Source: Pseudoalteromonas sp. XI10
GTDB lineage: Bacteria; Pseudomonadota; Gammaproteobacteria; Enterobacterales; Alteromonadaceae
DNA: 64,000 nucleotides
Assembly (NCBI RefSeq): GCF_001469895.1
Contig: NZ_LOPY01000038.1
Span: 84,404 to 148,403 of the forward strand
Reading direction: 5' to 3'
Shown: positions 8,650 through 16,990 of the stretch, piece by piece
How the letters are laid out: each line of letters starts with the position of its first letter
Position numbering within the stretch: position 1 is the first letter of the stretch
Notes under the pieces: generated by a model
The model's database searches: none
What the model saw: the letters and a program-made list of their open reading frames with translations, nothing else
What the model was told of the DNA's origin: nothing
Position numbers and translations under genes: made by a program

Positions 8650-9268
8650 ATTGTTACTCTACTAATTCTGTCGCTGACATGACGATATAAACTCGTCTGT
8701 TCAGTGGTTTCTGACGGTTGTTTTTGTGCAGTCTCACGACTGGGTAAAGTCAAAACCTGAAGTTGTTTGCTTACATTGAGCATCACTAAGTGTGGCTGAC
8801 AATAACATGTTCTCACGTTATTAAATTCTTATAGGTGTCAAAACTGCCGCCAATTCTGCGGTTTTAATTTACGAGTTTTGTCCCGAAGTCGACCATGTTC
8901 AAATTTTTATTCAATGTCTTGCTACAACAGCTGCTTCTGAATGACGTTGCTACGTCGTCACTATCAGTCAATTTATCTTGTTCAATTGCTTTTTATGTTC
9001 ATTAATCAACATTCGTGCTCAAATTATTCAGGCAATATATTACGCGCATCGCCGATAATTGAACGCTCGTGTTGGCTGGGTAATTATAAAAGCTTTGGAA
9101 AACTTAGCGCGGATCTGTATGATCGGCAACCCAGAATATGCTTCACGAATGTATTAATGTGATAAAAGCACCGTTGTTACTTGCAAACTTTATGTTCGCG
9201 ACGGTGATTATCCCACTATTACAGTCGCGTTAGCAACTAAATTATTTACTTAAATCAGTGATTAGGCA
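8650..9268. promoter_or_regulatory. rne leader and divergent rne/rluC promoter region
   Basis: This 619-base gene-free stretch separates the divergent rne and rluC genes. In enterics rne has a leader of about 360 bases whose hairpins let RNase E degrade its own message; the length here is compatible with the same feedback. On the rne strand I can see one imperfect hairpin around 8840-8865 (AAAACCGC pairing with GCGGCAGTTTT). I could not place promoters with confidence. The short open frame 8941-9162 inside it shows no ribosome binding site or family and is not annotated. Confidence 0.5.
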
Positions 9269-10237
9269 ATGTCAGAAAAAACCGGCTTACAAGTTTCGTT
9301 TGTTACCATAGGTGAAGACCATCTAGGTCAACGTATTGATAACTTTCTTATTACTCACCTAAAAGGTGTGCCTAAAAGTGCAGTTTATAAAATCCTTCGT
9401 AAAGGCGAAGTGCGAGTAAATAAAAAACGCATAAAACCTGTCTACAAACTACAACTAAATGATGTGGTTCGTATTCCACCTATTAAAGTGGCCGAAAAAG
9501 AAGAGCTTGTGCCAAAGAAACTCGATAAAGTAAAACAACTTGAAGACGCCATTTTGTTTGAAGACAAGTATTTAATGGTGATCAACAAGCCTTCGGGTAT
9601 GGCTGTGCATGGTGGCAGTGGCCTAAGTTATGGCTTAATCGAAGCACTTCGCGTACTTCGTCCTGAAGAGCGTAGTTTAGAGCTTGTACACCGACTAGAC
9701 CGTGACACATCAGGTTGTTTGCTTATTTCTAAACGTCGTTCAGTGTTAACTGATTTACATAAACAGTTACGTGAAAAAACCATGGAGAAAAACTATTGGG
9801 CATTAGTTGATGGTCAATGGGATTCTAAAACGAAAAACGTTACCGAAGGACTTCGTAAGAATACCTTGAAGTCTGGTGAGCGTGTGGTTCGTGTTGATAA
9901 TACCGAAGGTAAACCATCACACACGCGTTTCCGTGTGCTTGAGCGATATGCTGAGTGCTCATTAGTGCAAGCGTCGCCAGTAACGGGGCGTACTCACCAA
10001 ATTCGTGTACATACGCAATGTAAAGGTCATCCAATTGCGTGTGATGATAAATATGGCGTTGCAGAGTTTGATCAATACGTAAATAAGCTGACTGGTTTAA
10101 ATCGTTTGTTTTTACACGCCCATGATTTACGTTTTATGCATCCTAAAAACGAAACAACTATGCATGTTGAAGCACCACTCGATAATGCACTTCAAAACTG
10201 TATCAAAAAGCTACGTGCCGATAATGAACAAGTTTAA
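9269..10237 (+). CDS. rluC: 23S rRNA pseudouridine synthase RluC
   Basis: RluC converts uridines 955, 2504 and 2580 (E. coli numbering) of 23S rRNA to pseudouridine. The 322-residue protein has an N-terminal S4 RNA-binding domain (about 15-80, KSAVYKILRKGEVRVNKKR) and the RluA-type catalytic domain with the motif HRLDRDTSGCLL (about 143-154), in which the Asp after Arg-Leu is the nucleophile. The RTHQIRVH motif follows at about 240-247. The position divergent from rne is the normal gammaproteobacterial arrangement. Its stop overlaps the start of the following HAD gene by 14 bases, implying translational coupling. Confidence 0.95.
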   Translation: MSEKTGLQVSFVTIGEDHLGQRIDNFLITHLKGVPKSAVYKILRKGEVRVNKKRIKPVYKLQLNDVVRIPPIKVAEKEELVPKKLDKVKQLEDAILFEDKYLMVINKPSGMAVHGGSGLSYGLIEALRVLRPEERSLELVHRLDRDTSGCLLISKRRSVLTDLHKQLREKTMEKNYWALVDGQWDSKTKNVTEGLRKNTLKSGERVVRVDNTEGKPSHTRFRVLERYAECSLVQASPVTGRTHQIRVHTQCKGHPIACDDKYGVAEFDQYVNKLTGLNRLFLHAHDLRFMHPKNETTMHVEAPLDNALQNCIKKLRADNEQV

Positions 10238-10916
10238 GCTGGTTATTTTTGATTGGGATGGCACAGTGATGGACTCTGTGCCAAAAATTGTTACCTGCCT
10301 GCGAAATACTGCGCGAGACTTAGGTATTCCTGTTCCAACAGAGCAACAAGCAAAAGACGTTATTGGTTTATCGCTGGCAAAAGCCACTGAAGTGCTTTTT
10401 CCGGCGCATTTACATTTAAGCGACGAACTCGTTGCAGGTTATAAAGCACAGTACCGTGAGTTAGATGTTACACCTACACCTTTATTTAAAGATGTAGAAA
10501 CTGTGTTAGAGAAACTACACGCAGCAGGTATGCAATTGGCGGTGGCTACCGGTAAAGGACGTGAAGGTATCGATAGACTTCTTAATGAGTCAGGCCTTGG
10601 GAAGTATTTTGTGAATGTAAAATGCTCTGACGATGCTGAGTCGAAGCCATCTCCAGATATGCTTGAGCAAATTTTACGTGAGCAGGGCATCGCAAAAGGT
10701 GATGCTGTGATGATTGGCGACAGTCAACTGGATATGGCAATGGCTAATGCCGCAGGTATTGCTTGTATAGGAGTGAGTTTTGGTGCTCATAGTCCGGCGC
10801 AGTTGCAACAACATACGCCGTTATGTGTTGTTGATTCATACCAACAACTTTTGCAGGTTTTAACTACGCCCCTTGCAGCGTCAACACTTCAACACCAAAC
10901 TCAGCCAGCACTTTAG
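10224..10916 (+). CDS. HAD-IA family phosphatase (phosphoglycolate-phosphatase-like)
   Basis: I start this gene at ATG 10224, not at the upstream in-frame codons, because the HAD fold begins exactly there: MNKFKLVIFDWDGTVMDSV contains the nucleophile motif DWDGT. The 230-residue protein then has a helical cap, motif II (VATGK, about residues 107-111), a Lys in SKPSPDML and the acidic motif GDSQLDMAMANAAG (about 168-181). It should hydrolyse a small phosphorylated metabolite in the cytoplasm; the substrate is unknown. It overlaps rluC by 14 bases at its start and the convergent yceF gene by 53 bases at its end. Confidence 0.88.
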   Translation: MNKFKLVIFDWDGTVMDSVPKIVTCLRNTARDLGIPVPTEQQAKDVIGLSLAKATEVLFPAHLHLSDELVAGYKAQYRELDVTPTPLFKDVETVLEKLHAAGMQLAVATGKGREGIDRLLNESGLGKYFVNVKCSDDAESKPSPDMLEQILREQGIAKGDAVMIGDSQLDMAMANAAGIACIGVSFGAHSPAQLQQHTPLCVVDSYQQLLQVLTTPLAASTLQHQTQPAL

Positions 10917-11460
10917 TTAATGTAATCAGTGGCAGGCCTATCAATGTATTAGGGTCATCGCCACTGAGCTTTTCAAATAAACAGATGCCTAATCCTTCAC
11001 TTTTAAAGCTACCTGCACAGTTGTATGGCTGCTCTGCATCGCAATAAGCATTGATCTGCTCATGTGTGAGTGTTTTAAATGTCACATCAAATGGCACCAC
11101 GGTGGTAATTGCTTTATCGCTTTGTATATCAAAAACACTTAAACCCGTTAAAAAGGTCACTGTATGGCCACTGAAAGATGATAGCTGCTTAATGGCATTC
11201 TCTTTAGTATGAGGTTTACCTAAAATTGTATCGTTGAATACCGCAACTTGATCAGAGCCAATTACCAAACCTTCACTAAAATGTTGTTTGGCAACTCGGG
11301 CTTTTTGCTCGCTTAAACGAGCCACTAATTGCTCTGGTGTTTCAGCTGCGATAGGGGACTCATCAATATTTGGAGAAAAACTTTGAAAAGGTAAGTTAAA
11401 CTTCGTTAATAATTGCTGTCTAAATGGTGAGCTTGACGCTAATATAAGTGTTGGTTTCAT
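10864..11460 (-). CDS. yceF: Maf-like nucleotide pyrophosphatase YceF
   Basis: YceF hydrolyses 7-methyl-GTP and related modified nucleotides to the monophosphate, a housecleaning function. An upstream codon (11493) is in frame, but ATG 11460 gives the family start MKPTLILASSSPFR with the substrate-binding S-S-S-P-x-R motif. The 198-residue protein shows ESP in IDESPIA, the KA segment (SEQKARVAKQHF), GSDQV and the later catalytic-site region TFLTGLSVFD. The neighbourhood with yceD-rpmF supports YceF rather than the Maf septum homologue. Its 3' end overlaps the convergent HAD gene by 53 bases. Confidence 0.9.
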   Translation of the reverse strand: MKPTLILASSSPFRQQLLTKFNLPFQSFSPNIDESPIAAETPEQLVARLSEQKARVAKQHFSEGLVIGSDQVAVFNDTILGKPHTKENAIKQLSSFSGHTVTFLTGLSVFDIQSDKAITTVVPFDVTFKTLTHEQINAYCDAEQPYNCAGSFKSEGLGICLFEKLSGDDPNTLIGLPLITLTKVLAEFGVEVLTLQGA

Positions 11461-11563
11461 AATAAATTCTGGATGAAAATTGTATTTTGCCAAGGATAAG
11501 CCACAATGAATCCGAAAACAAAGCAGAAGATCGTTAAAAACCTACCAAAATTGGTTTTTTACT

Positions 11564-11592
11564 TTGACTAACTTACTAACTATCTATATGAT
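11564..11592 (+). promoter_or_regulatory. predicted promoter of the yceD-rpmF-plsX operon
   Basis: TTGACT at 11564-11569 and TATGAT at 11587-11592 are separated by 17 bases and match the sigma-70 consensus well. Transcription would begin near 11598-11600, only a few bases before the yceD ATG at 11602. Confidence 0.5.
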
Positions 11593-11601
11593 GCAGCCCC
11601 T

Positions 11602-12126
11602 ATGCAAAAGGTGAAAATTCCCATCACTCTTCATCCCAGCAAAGCAGCTCAACATCGTTTAACGTATGACGGTATTGTCCCGCTTGAAAAACTTTCTCGT
11701 TTAGAGCAAGTTGTGCAGGAGGAAGCAGGTGAAATAGCGGTAAAGATTCATTGCAAAATTGACGAGCAAGGTTTAGTGGTAATAAGTGGTAACTTATCAA
11801 CACATGTAACTGTAACTTGTCAACGCTGTAATGGAGAATTAGGGTTGGATTTGGAACAAGACTTTGTGTATTCGCCAATTGGTTTGGATGCAGAGTCAGA
11901 TCATCTACCTGAAGGTTACGATGAAGTAGAGCTGGACGAAAACGGTGAAATCAACGTATTTGAGTTAATCGAAGACGAACTGATTTTAGCTATTCCAATA
12001 GTGCCTACACACAACGAAGCTTCATGCAGTTATTCATCAGAGCCTACAAGCTTTGGTAAATTAGCAGCAAAAGATGACAAACCAAATCCATTTGATATTT
12101 TGAAACAACTTAAGAAAGATTCTTAG
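11602..12126 (+). CDS. yceD: large rRNA accumulation protein YceD (DUF177)
   Basis: YceD is a conserved protein that precedes rpmF in nearly all proteobacteria and is needed for normal 23S rRNA accumulation. The 174-residue protein starts [17 protein letters not shown] and has the central zinc-ribbon-like segment [14 protein letters not shown] (about residues 73-86) and an acidic stretch ([27 protein letters not shown]) typical of DUF177. It lies 10 bases before rpmF. No Shine-Dalgarno sequence is visible and the predicted transcription start is nearly at the ATG, so translation may be close to leaderless. Confidence 0.92.
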   Translation: MQKVKIPITLHPSKAAQHRLTYDGIVPLEKLSRLEQVVQEEAGEIAVKIHCKIDEQGLVVISGNLSTHVTVTCQRCNGELGLDLEQDFVYSPIGLDAESDHLPEGYDEVELDENGEINVFELIEDELILAIPIVPTHNEASCSYSSEPTSFGKLAAKDDKPNPFDILKQLKKDS

Positions 12127-12136
12127 GAGAAGACTA

Positions 12137-12307
12137 ATGGCTGTACAAAAAAGCAAAAAGTCTCGTGCAAGACGCGGCATGCGCCGTTCACACGATGCGA
12201 TCAGTGGTCCAACTTTAACTGTAGATCAAGTTTCTGGTGAGACTCACCGTCGTCACCACGTAACTGCTGACGGTTACTACAAAGGCGTTAAAGTAATTTC
12301 TAACTAA
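12137..12307 (+). CDS. rpmF: 50S ribosomal protein L32
   Basis: This 56-residue protein begins [20 protein letters not shown] and continues with the usual [20 protein letters not shown] ending, matching L32 of gammaproteobacteria in length and motifs. L32 lies near the peptidyl-transferase side of the large subunit. A GGAGA ribosome binding site overlaps the end of yceD. Its place between yceD and plsX is the standard one, linking ribosome and phospholipid synthesis. Confidence 0.97.
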   Translation: MAVQKSKKSRARRGMRRSHDAISGPTLTVDQVSGETHRRHHVTADGYYKGVKVISN

Positions 12308-12318
12308 GAGATTGCTAT

Positions 12319-13347
12319 ATGCTGACCAATCTAACCATAGCGTTAGATATGATGGGGGGCGATTACGGCCCCCGTTCATCTATCCCCGCTGCCGTACAAG
12401 CGGTAAATGCTAATACCAACTTAAGACTCATCTTATGTGGTAATCAGCAAGTTATTCTAAAAGAACTCGAAGCACTCGATTCTGTTTCACACCCTCGTTT
12501 AATTATTCGCCATTGTAGCGAAGTCGTCACAAATGCGTGTGAACCTGCTTCAGCGGTTCGTTCTAAAAAAGATTCATCAATGCGAGTTGCCCTCGATTTA
12601 GTTAAATCGGGTGAAGCGCAAGCGTGTGTAAGCTCTGGTAATACAGGCGCGTTATTTTTTATGGCGCATTATGTATTAAAGATGCTTCCAGGTGTAAAAC
12701 GTCCTGCATTAATCTCTGCTGTTCCAACCGAACGTAAAAACCCTGTTTATTTACTTGATTTAGGCGCTAATGTGCATTGTGACGCACAAACCCTTTATCA
12801 ATTTGGCATTATGGGTTCTGTGGTAGCAGGGCAGGCACTTGGGTGTGATAACCCAAGAGTTAGTTTATTGAATATTGGCTCTGAAGACATCAAAGGGCAT
12901 GAAGGAATAAAACAAGCTGCACAGTTAATGCAGCAGTGTGAATATCTCAACTACACAGGTTACAGTGAAGGTAGTGATATTTTCAGTGGAAAAGCTGATG
13001 TTATTGTGTGCGAAGGATTTGTAGGTAATGTGGCATTAAAAACCTGTGAAGGTATTGCCAAACTGATCATGCATAAACTCACCAAAGCCTTACACAAGCA
13101 TTTCTTATACAAAAGTTTAGCGTTTTTATTGCGTCCAGTGATAAAAAAACTCTACAAGCGGGTGAACCCCGACCAGTATAACGGCGCAAGTCTGGTAGGA
13201 TTGCGCGGTATTGTTGTTAAAAGCCATGGCAATGCCTCACCAAAGGCGTTTCATGCTGCTATTGATGAAGCCGCGCGGGAAGTCGAACGCCAACTCCCTG
13301 AAAAAATCGCTGCGATTTTTGAGCAAACACATCCAACAACAAAGTAG
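12319..13347 (+). CDS. plsX: phosphate acyltransferase PlsX
   Basis: PlsX converts acyl-ACP and phosphate to acyl-phosphate, the acyl donor for PlsY in the first step of phospholipid synthesis. The 342-residue protein starts with the family motif [18 protein letters not shown] and shows [12 protein letters not shown] (about residues 98-109) and the later [14 protein letters not shown] and [15 protein letters not shown] segments. It is peripheral to the inner membrane in known cases. It lies 11 bases after rpmF. The next gene is fabD, with a 70-base gap where fabH would normally be. Confidence 0.95.
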   Translation: MLTNLTIALDMMGGDYGPRSSIPAAVQAVNANTNLRLILCGNQQVILKELEALDSVSHPRLIIRHCSEVVTNACEPASAVRSKKDSSMRVALDLVKSGEAQACVSSGNTGALFFMAHYVLKMLPGVKRPALISAVPTERKNPVYLLDLGANVHCDAQTLYQFGIMGSVVAGQALGCDNPRVSLLNIGSEDIKGHEGIKQAAQLMQQCEYLNYTGYSEGSDIFSGKADVIVCEGFVGNVALKTCEGIAKLIMHKLTKALHKHFLYKSLAFLLRPVIKKLYKRVNPDQYNGASLVGLRGIVVKSHGNASPKAFHAAIDEAAREVERQLPEKIAAIFEQTHPTTK

Positions 13348-13417
13348 TGCAGCATATCTAAAACTTGTTATGCTGCCTGCTACAGAATATTTTTTTGTTT
13401 AATTATAAGAGCAAAGT

Positions 13418-14344
13418 ATGGCACATAAAATTGCACTCGTATTTCCAGGTCAAGGCTCACAAACTGTGGGCATGTTATCTGAACTATTAGCTGATTCACA
13501 AATTGCTAAAGCAACATTCGCTGAAGCATCTGAAGCTCTTGGCTATGATCTAGCTGCACTTGTACTAAATGGTCCAGAAGAAGAATTAAATCAAACCCAT
13601 CGTACACAACCAGCACTTCTTACTGCTAGTGTTGCTATTTACCGTCAATGGTTAGACGCAAACCCTGATGCCGATGTTGTTATGGCTGGTCACAGTTTAG
13701 GCGAGTATTCAGCATTAGTTTGTGCTGGCGTTGTAAGCTTAAGTGAAGCAGTTAAACTAGTAGAAAATCGTGGTTTATATATGCAAGAAGCAGTACCTGC
13801 GGGTGTTGGTTCTATGGCTGCAATCATCGGCTTAGGTGACGACGAAATCAAAACAGCGTGTGAAGCATCAGCAAATGGTGAAGTCGTTTCACCAGTAAAC
13901 TACAACTCACCAGGTCAGGTTGTTATTGCCGGCCACAAAGCGGCAGTTGAGCGTGCATCAGAAGCATGTAAAGAAGCAGGTGCTAAACGTGCTTTACCAC
14001 TTGCAGTAAGCGTACCTTCTCACTGTGAACTAATGAAACCAGCTGCTGAAAAATTAGCTGCTGATTTAGCTGCTTTAACATTTAATACACCTAAGTGTGA
14101 TGTAATCAACAACGTTGATGTAAAAGCTGAGCAATCAAGTGAAGCAATTAAAGATGCATTAGTACGCCAACTGTACAGCCCGGTACGCTGGACTGAAACT
14201 GTACAAGCATTAGTTGCGCAAGGTATCACACAAAGCTATGAGTTTGGCCCAGGTAAAGTATTAACGGGTCTTGCTAAACGAATTGATAAAGCAATGGTAT
14301 GTGGTGCGGTTAATACGCAAGCTGCTATTGATGAAGCGAAATAA
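13418..14344 (+). CDS. fabD: malonyl-CoA:ACP transacylase
   Basis: FabD moves malonyl from CoA to acyl carrier protein to supply fatty-acid elongation. The 308-residue length matches the E. coli enzyme. The FPGQGSQ motif is at residues 9-15, and the nucleophile serine lies in GHSLGEYSAL (about residue 92). The catalytic His is in SVPSHCELM (about 201). The gene begins 70 bases after plsX, follows an AAGAGCAA ribosome binding site, and leads into fabG with an 11-base gap. Confidence 0.96.
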   Translation: MAHKIALVFPGQGSQTVGMLSELLADSQIAKATFAEASEALGYDLAALVLNGPEEELNQTHRTQPALLTASVAIYRQWLDANPDADVVMAGHSLGEYSALVCAGVVSLSEAVKLVENRGLYMQEAVPAGVGSMAAIIGLGDDEIKTACEASANGEVVSPVNYNSPGQVVIAGHKAAVERASEACKEAGAKRALPLAVSVPSHCELMKPAAEKLAADLAALTFNTPKCDVINNVDVKAEQSSEAIKDALVRQLYSPVRWTETVQALVAQGITQSYEFGPGKVLTGLAKRIDKAMVCGAVNTQAAIDEAK

Positions 14345-14355
14345 GTAGGAATAGA

Positions 14356-15102
14356 ATGACAAATTTATTTTCTCTTGAGGGCAAGGTTGTCCTAATCACT
14401 GGTGCAAGCCGTGGTATTGGTAAAGCGATTGCAAATACGCTAGTTGCACAAGGTGCAAAAGTAGCCGGTACTGCAACAAGCGAATCAGGTGCTGCTAAAA
14501 TCAGTGAATACCTGGGTGACAACGGTAAAGGTTATGCCCTTAACGTTACAGATCCTGAATCGATTGAGGCGACACTTGCTGCGATCAAGGCTGATTTAGG
14601 CGATATCGATGTATTAGTTAACAATGCGGGTATTACTCGCGATAACTTATTAATGCGTATGAAAGACGGTGAGTGGGATGACATCATCGACACGAACCTA
14701 AGCTCAATTTTCCGTTTATCTAAGGCTGTTTTACGCCCTATGATGAAAAAGAAAAATGGCCGTATCATTAATATCGGTTCTGTTGTGGGCACAATGGGTA
14801 ATGCGGGTCAAGCTAACTACGCTGCAGCGAAAGCGGGTGTAATTGGTTTTACTAAGTCATTAGCACGCGAAGTTGCATCACGTGGTATCACAGTGAACGT
14901 TGTTGCACCTGGTTTTATCCAAACAGATATGACAGACGAGCTGACTGAAGACCAAAAAGCAGCTACGCTTGCAAATGTACCTGCAGGGCGTTTAGGCCAA
15001 CCTGAAGAAATCGCTGCTGCGGTATGTTATTTAGCATCTGACGCTGCTGCGTATGTATCAGGCGAAACATTGCACGTAAATGGCGCGATGTACATGGTTT
15101 AA
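14356..15102 (+). CDS. fabG: 3-oxoacyl-ACP reductase
   Basis: FabG is the NADPH-dependent reductase of the fatty-acid elongation cycle. The 248-residue protein is a classical short-chain dehydrogenase. It shows the cofactor loop TGASRGIGKA (about residues 15-24), NNAG at about 87-90, the catalytic Ser in IGSVVGTMG, and YAAAKAG (Tyr about 152, Lys 156). Position in the fab cluster distinguishes it from the other SDRs in the window. A 238-base gap with two hairpins separates it from acpP, so acpP probably has its own promoter. Confidence 0.96.
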   Translation: MTNLFSLEGKVVLITGASRGIGKAIANTLVAQGAKVAGTATSESGAAKISEYLGDNGKGYALNVTDPESIEATLAAIKADLGDIDVLVNNAGITRDNLLMRMKDGEWDDIIDTNLSSIFRLSKAVLRPMMKKKNGRIINIGSVVGTMGNAGQANYAAAKAGVIGFTKSLAREVASRGITVNVVAPGFIQTDMTDELTEDQKAATLANVPAGRLGQPEEIAAAVCYLASDAAAYVSGETLHVNGAMYMV

Positions 15103-15107
15103 TGAAA

Positions 15108-15127
15108 GTTAGCAAAAATTTGCTAAC
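15108..15127 (+). terminator. hairpin just after fabG
   Basis: GTTAGCAAA and TTTGCTAAC form a 9-base inverted repeat with a 2-base centre, immediately behind the fabG stop. No long T-run follows, so it may act as an RNA stabiliser or weak terminator that lowers readthrough into acpP. Confidence 0.4.
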
Positions 15128-15277
15128 GAAAGATTATCGAAAATTGTTGAATTTTTTGTGATCTTGCTTTAAACATACTTGAATTCGCTATTAAAATAAG
15201 CGATAAATGAACAAATACTATTCGAGAGGTTTGACCAGATAAGTAATTATCAGCAAATCCTTGAATCACAGAATTAT

Positions 15278-15296
15278 GCGGCGTAAACTACGCCGC
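15278..15296 (+). other. GC-rich hairpin upstream of acpP
   Basis: GCGGCGTA and TACGCCGC form an 8-base perfect stem around a 3-base loop, 45 bases before the acpP ATG. It lies in the likely acpP leader or promoter region. With no T-run it is not a classical terminator; it may shape the acpP mRNA 5' end. Confidence 0.4.
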
Positions 15297-15340
15297 AATC
15301 TGAAAATAACGCATTGGCGTTTTTAATAAAGGAAAGAAGA

Positions 15341-15577
15341 ATGAGCGACATCCAAGAACGCGTAAAGAAAATTATCATTGAGCAACTAGGTGTTAAAGAA
15401 GAAGAAGTAAAACATGAAGCTTCTTTCGTTGACGACTTAGGTGCTGATTCACTTGACACTGTAGAACTAGTAATGGCTCTTGAAGAAGAGTTCGACACTG
15501 AGATCCCAGACGAAGAAGCTGAAAAGATCACTACAGTTCAAGCTGCAATCGATTACGTTACAGCTCACGCTGAGTAA
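15341..15577 (+). CDS. acpP: acyl carrier protein
   Basis: ACP carries growing acyl chains on a phosphopantetheine arm. I start at ATG 15341, preceded by AAAGGAAAGAAG; the open frame continues upstream but the conserved N-terminus is [12 protein letters not shown]. The 78-residue acidic protein has the modification motif [10 protein letters not shown], with the pantetheinylated Ser at about residue 37. It is set apart from fabG and fabF by hairpins on both sides, which suits its much higher expression than its neighbours. Confidence 0.97.
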   Translation: MSDIQERVKKIIIEQLGVKEEEVKHEASFVDDLGADSLDTVELVMALEEEFDTEIPDEEAEKITTVQAAIDYVTAHAE

Positions 15578-15596
15578 TTTTACGCATTTTGATTTT

Positions 15597-15619
15597 AAGG
15601 GCAGCTTCAAGCTGCCCTT
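15597..15619 (+). terminator. terminator/attenuator between acpP and fabF
   Basis: AAGGGCAGCTT and AAGCTGCCCTT form an 11-base perfect inverted repeat around a single base, 20 bases after acpP. No strong T-run follows, so it probably stabilises the acpP 3' end and lets part of the transcripts read into fabF. Confidence 0.6.
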
Positions 15620-15694
15620 AGTCTATCTATAGAATGATACTAATAAATTTGGTATACACCCCACCTAAAATAATTTCCTTATTGGAGGCAACCC

Positions 15695-16933
15695 GTGGCT
15701 AAACGTCGAGTCGTCGTAACTGGCTTAGGAATGTTGACACCGCTAGGTAATGATGTTGAATCTACTTGGCAAGGTTTGTTAAACGGTAAAAGTGGTATTC
15801 AAACTATCACGCATTTCGATACCTCAAGTTTCGGCACCAAATTCGCAGGTTTGCTGAATGACTTTGATGCATCAGCTTACATGTCACCGAAAGATGCAAA
15901 GAAAATGGATTTGTTTATCCAATATGGCATTGCAGCGGGTGTACAAGCACTACAAGATTCTGGTCTAGAGATCACTGAAGAAAACGCCACTCGTGTTGGT
16001 GTAGCAGTGGGTTCTGGCATCGGTGGTTTAACTTTAATTGAAGAAAACCACATTAAATTATTAAATAGCGGCCCGCGTAAGCTTTCTCCGTTCTACGTGC
16101 CTTCGACCATTATCAATATGATCTCTGGTCATTTATCGATTATGCACGGTTTACGTGGCCCTAATATTTCAATCGTTACAGCCTGTACTACAGGTCTACA
16201 TAACATTGGTCACGCTGCACGTATGATTGCATACGGCGATGCAGATGCAATGGTAGCCGGTGGTGCTGAAAAAGCATCGACTCCAATTGGTATGGGTGGC
16301 TTTAATGCAGCACGTGCATTATCAACTCGTAACGACGATCCACAAGCAGCATCTCGTCCTTGGGATAAAGACCGTGATGGTTTTGTTCTTGCTGATGGTG
16401 CTGGTGTTATCGTACTTGAAGAATATGAGCATGCTAAAGCACGTGGCGCGAAAATCTACGCTGAACTCGTTGGTTTTGGTATGAGTGGTGATGCATATCA
16501 CATGACGTCTCCACCTGAAGACGGTGCAGGCGCAGCTCTAGCGATGGAAAATGCCCTAAACGATGCACAAGTTAATGCAGACCAAGTTGGTTACATTAAT
16601 GCTCACGGTACATCGACTAATGCAGGCGATAAAGCCGAAACATCAGCTGTTAAAACTATTTTTGGTGATGCAGCGAAAGATGTGATGGTAAGTTCATCTA
16701 AATCAATGATGGGTCACTTGTTAGGTGCAGCAGGCTCGGTAGAGTCGATCATTACTATCTTGTCACTTGTTGACCAGAAAGTAAGCCCTACAATCAACCT
16801 TGATAACCCAGATGAAGGCTGTGATTTAGACTACGTACCGCACACTGCACGTGACGCTAAATTGGATTACGCACTATGTAATTCATTTGGTTTTGGTGGT
16901 ACTAATGGCTCGTTGCTGTTTAAAAAGGTATAA
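15695..16933 (+). CDS. fabF: 3-oxoacyl-ACP synthase II
   Basis: FabF condenses malonyl-ACP with acyl-ACP and controls cis-vaccenate formation at low temperature. The GTG start at 15695 follows a strong TTGGAGG site and gives the normal beginning [18 protein letters not shown]. The 412-residue protein has the active-site Cys in VTACTTGLH (about residue 164), the first His in [14 protein letters not shown] (about 304) and the second in [13 protein letters not shown] (about 341). A strong terminator follows, ending one base before the next gene begins. Confidence 0.96.
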   Translation: MAKRRVVVTGLGMLTPLGNDVESTWQGLLNGKSGIQTITHFDTSSFGTKFAGLLNDFDASAYMSPKDAKKMDLFIQYGIAAGVQALQDSGLEITEENATRVGVAVGSGIGGLTLIEENHIKLLNSGPRKLSPFYVPSTIINMISGHLSIMHGLRGPNISIVTACTTGLHNIGHAARMIAYGDADAMVAGGAEKASTPIGMGGFNAARALSTRNDDPQAASRPWDKDRDGFVLADGAGVIVLEEYEHAKARGAKIYAELVGFGMSGDAYHMTSPPEDGAGAALAMENALNDAQVNADQVGYINAHGTSTNAGDKAETSAVKTIFGDAAKDVMVSSSKSMMGHLLGAAGSVESIITILSLVDQKVSPTINLDNPDEGCDLDYVPHTARDAKLDYALCNSFGFGGTNGSLLFKKV

Positions 16934-16961
16934 TTCTTTTTAACAACGGACTAAAAAGAAG

Positions 16962-16989
16962 AGCCCAGTTGTTTAACTGGGCTTTTTTG
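16962..16989 (+). terminator. rho-independent terminator after fabF, abutting pabC
   Basis: AGCCCAGTT and AACTGGGCT form a 9-base stem with a 4-base loop, followed by TTTTTT. The T-run ends at 16988, only two bases before the pabC ATG at 16991. pabC therefore lies behind a terminator and has no visible Shine-Dalgarno sequence between the stem and the start. Confidence 0.85.
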
Positions 16990-16990
16990 T

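Noticed and set aside
8941..9162. 73-codon frame between rne and rluC
   Set aside because: No ribosome binding site, no recognisable domain, and it lies in the expected leader and promoter region.
10122..10223. N-terminal extension of the HAD protein
   Set aside because: The extra residues overlap rluC coding sequence and precede the conserved beginning of the HAD fold; ATG 10224 is the natural start.
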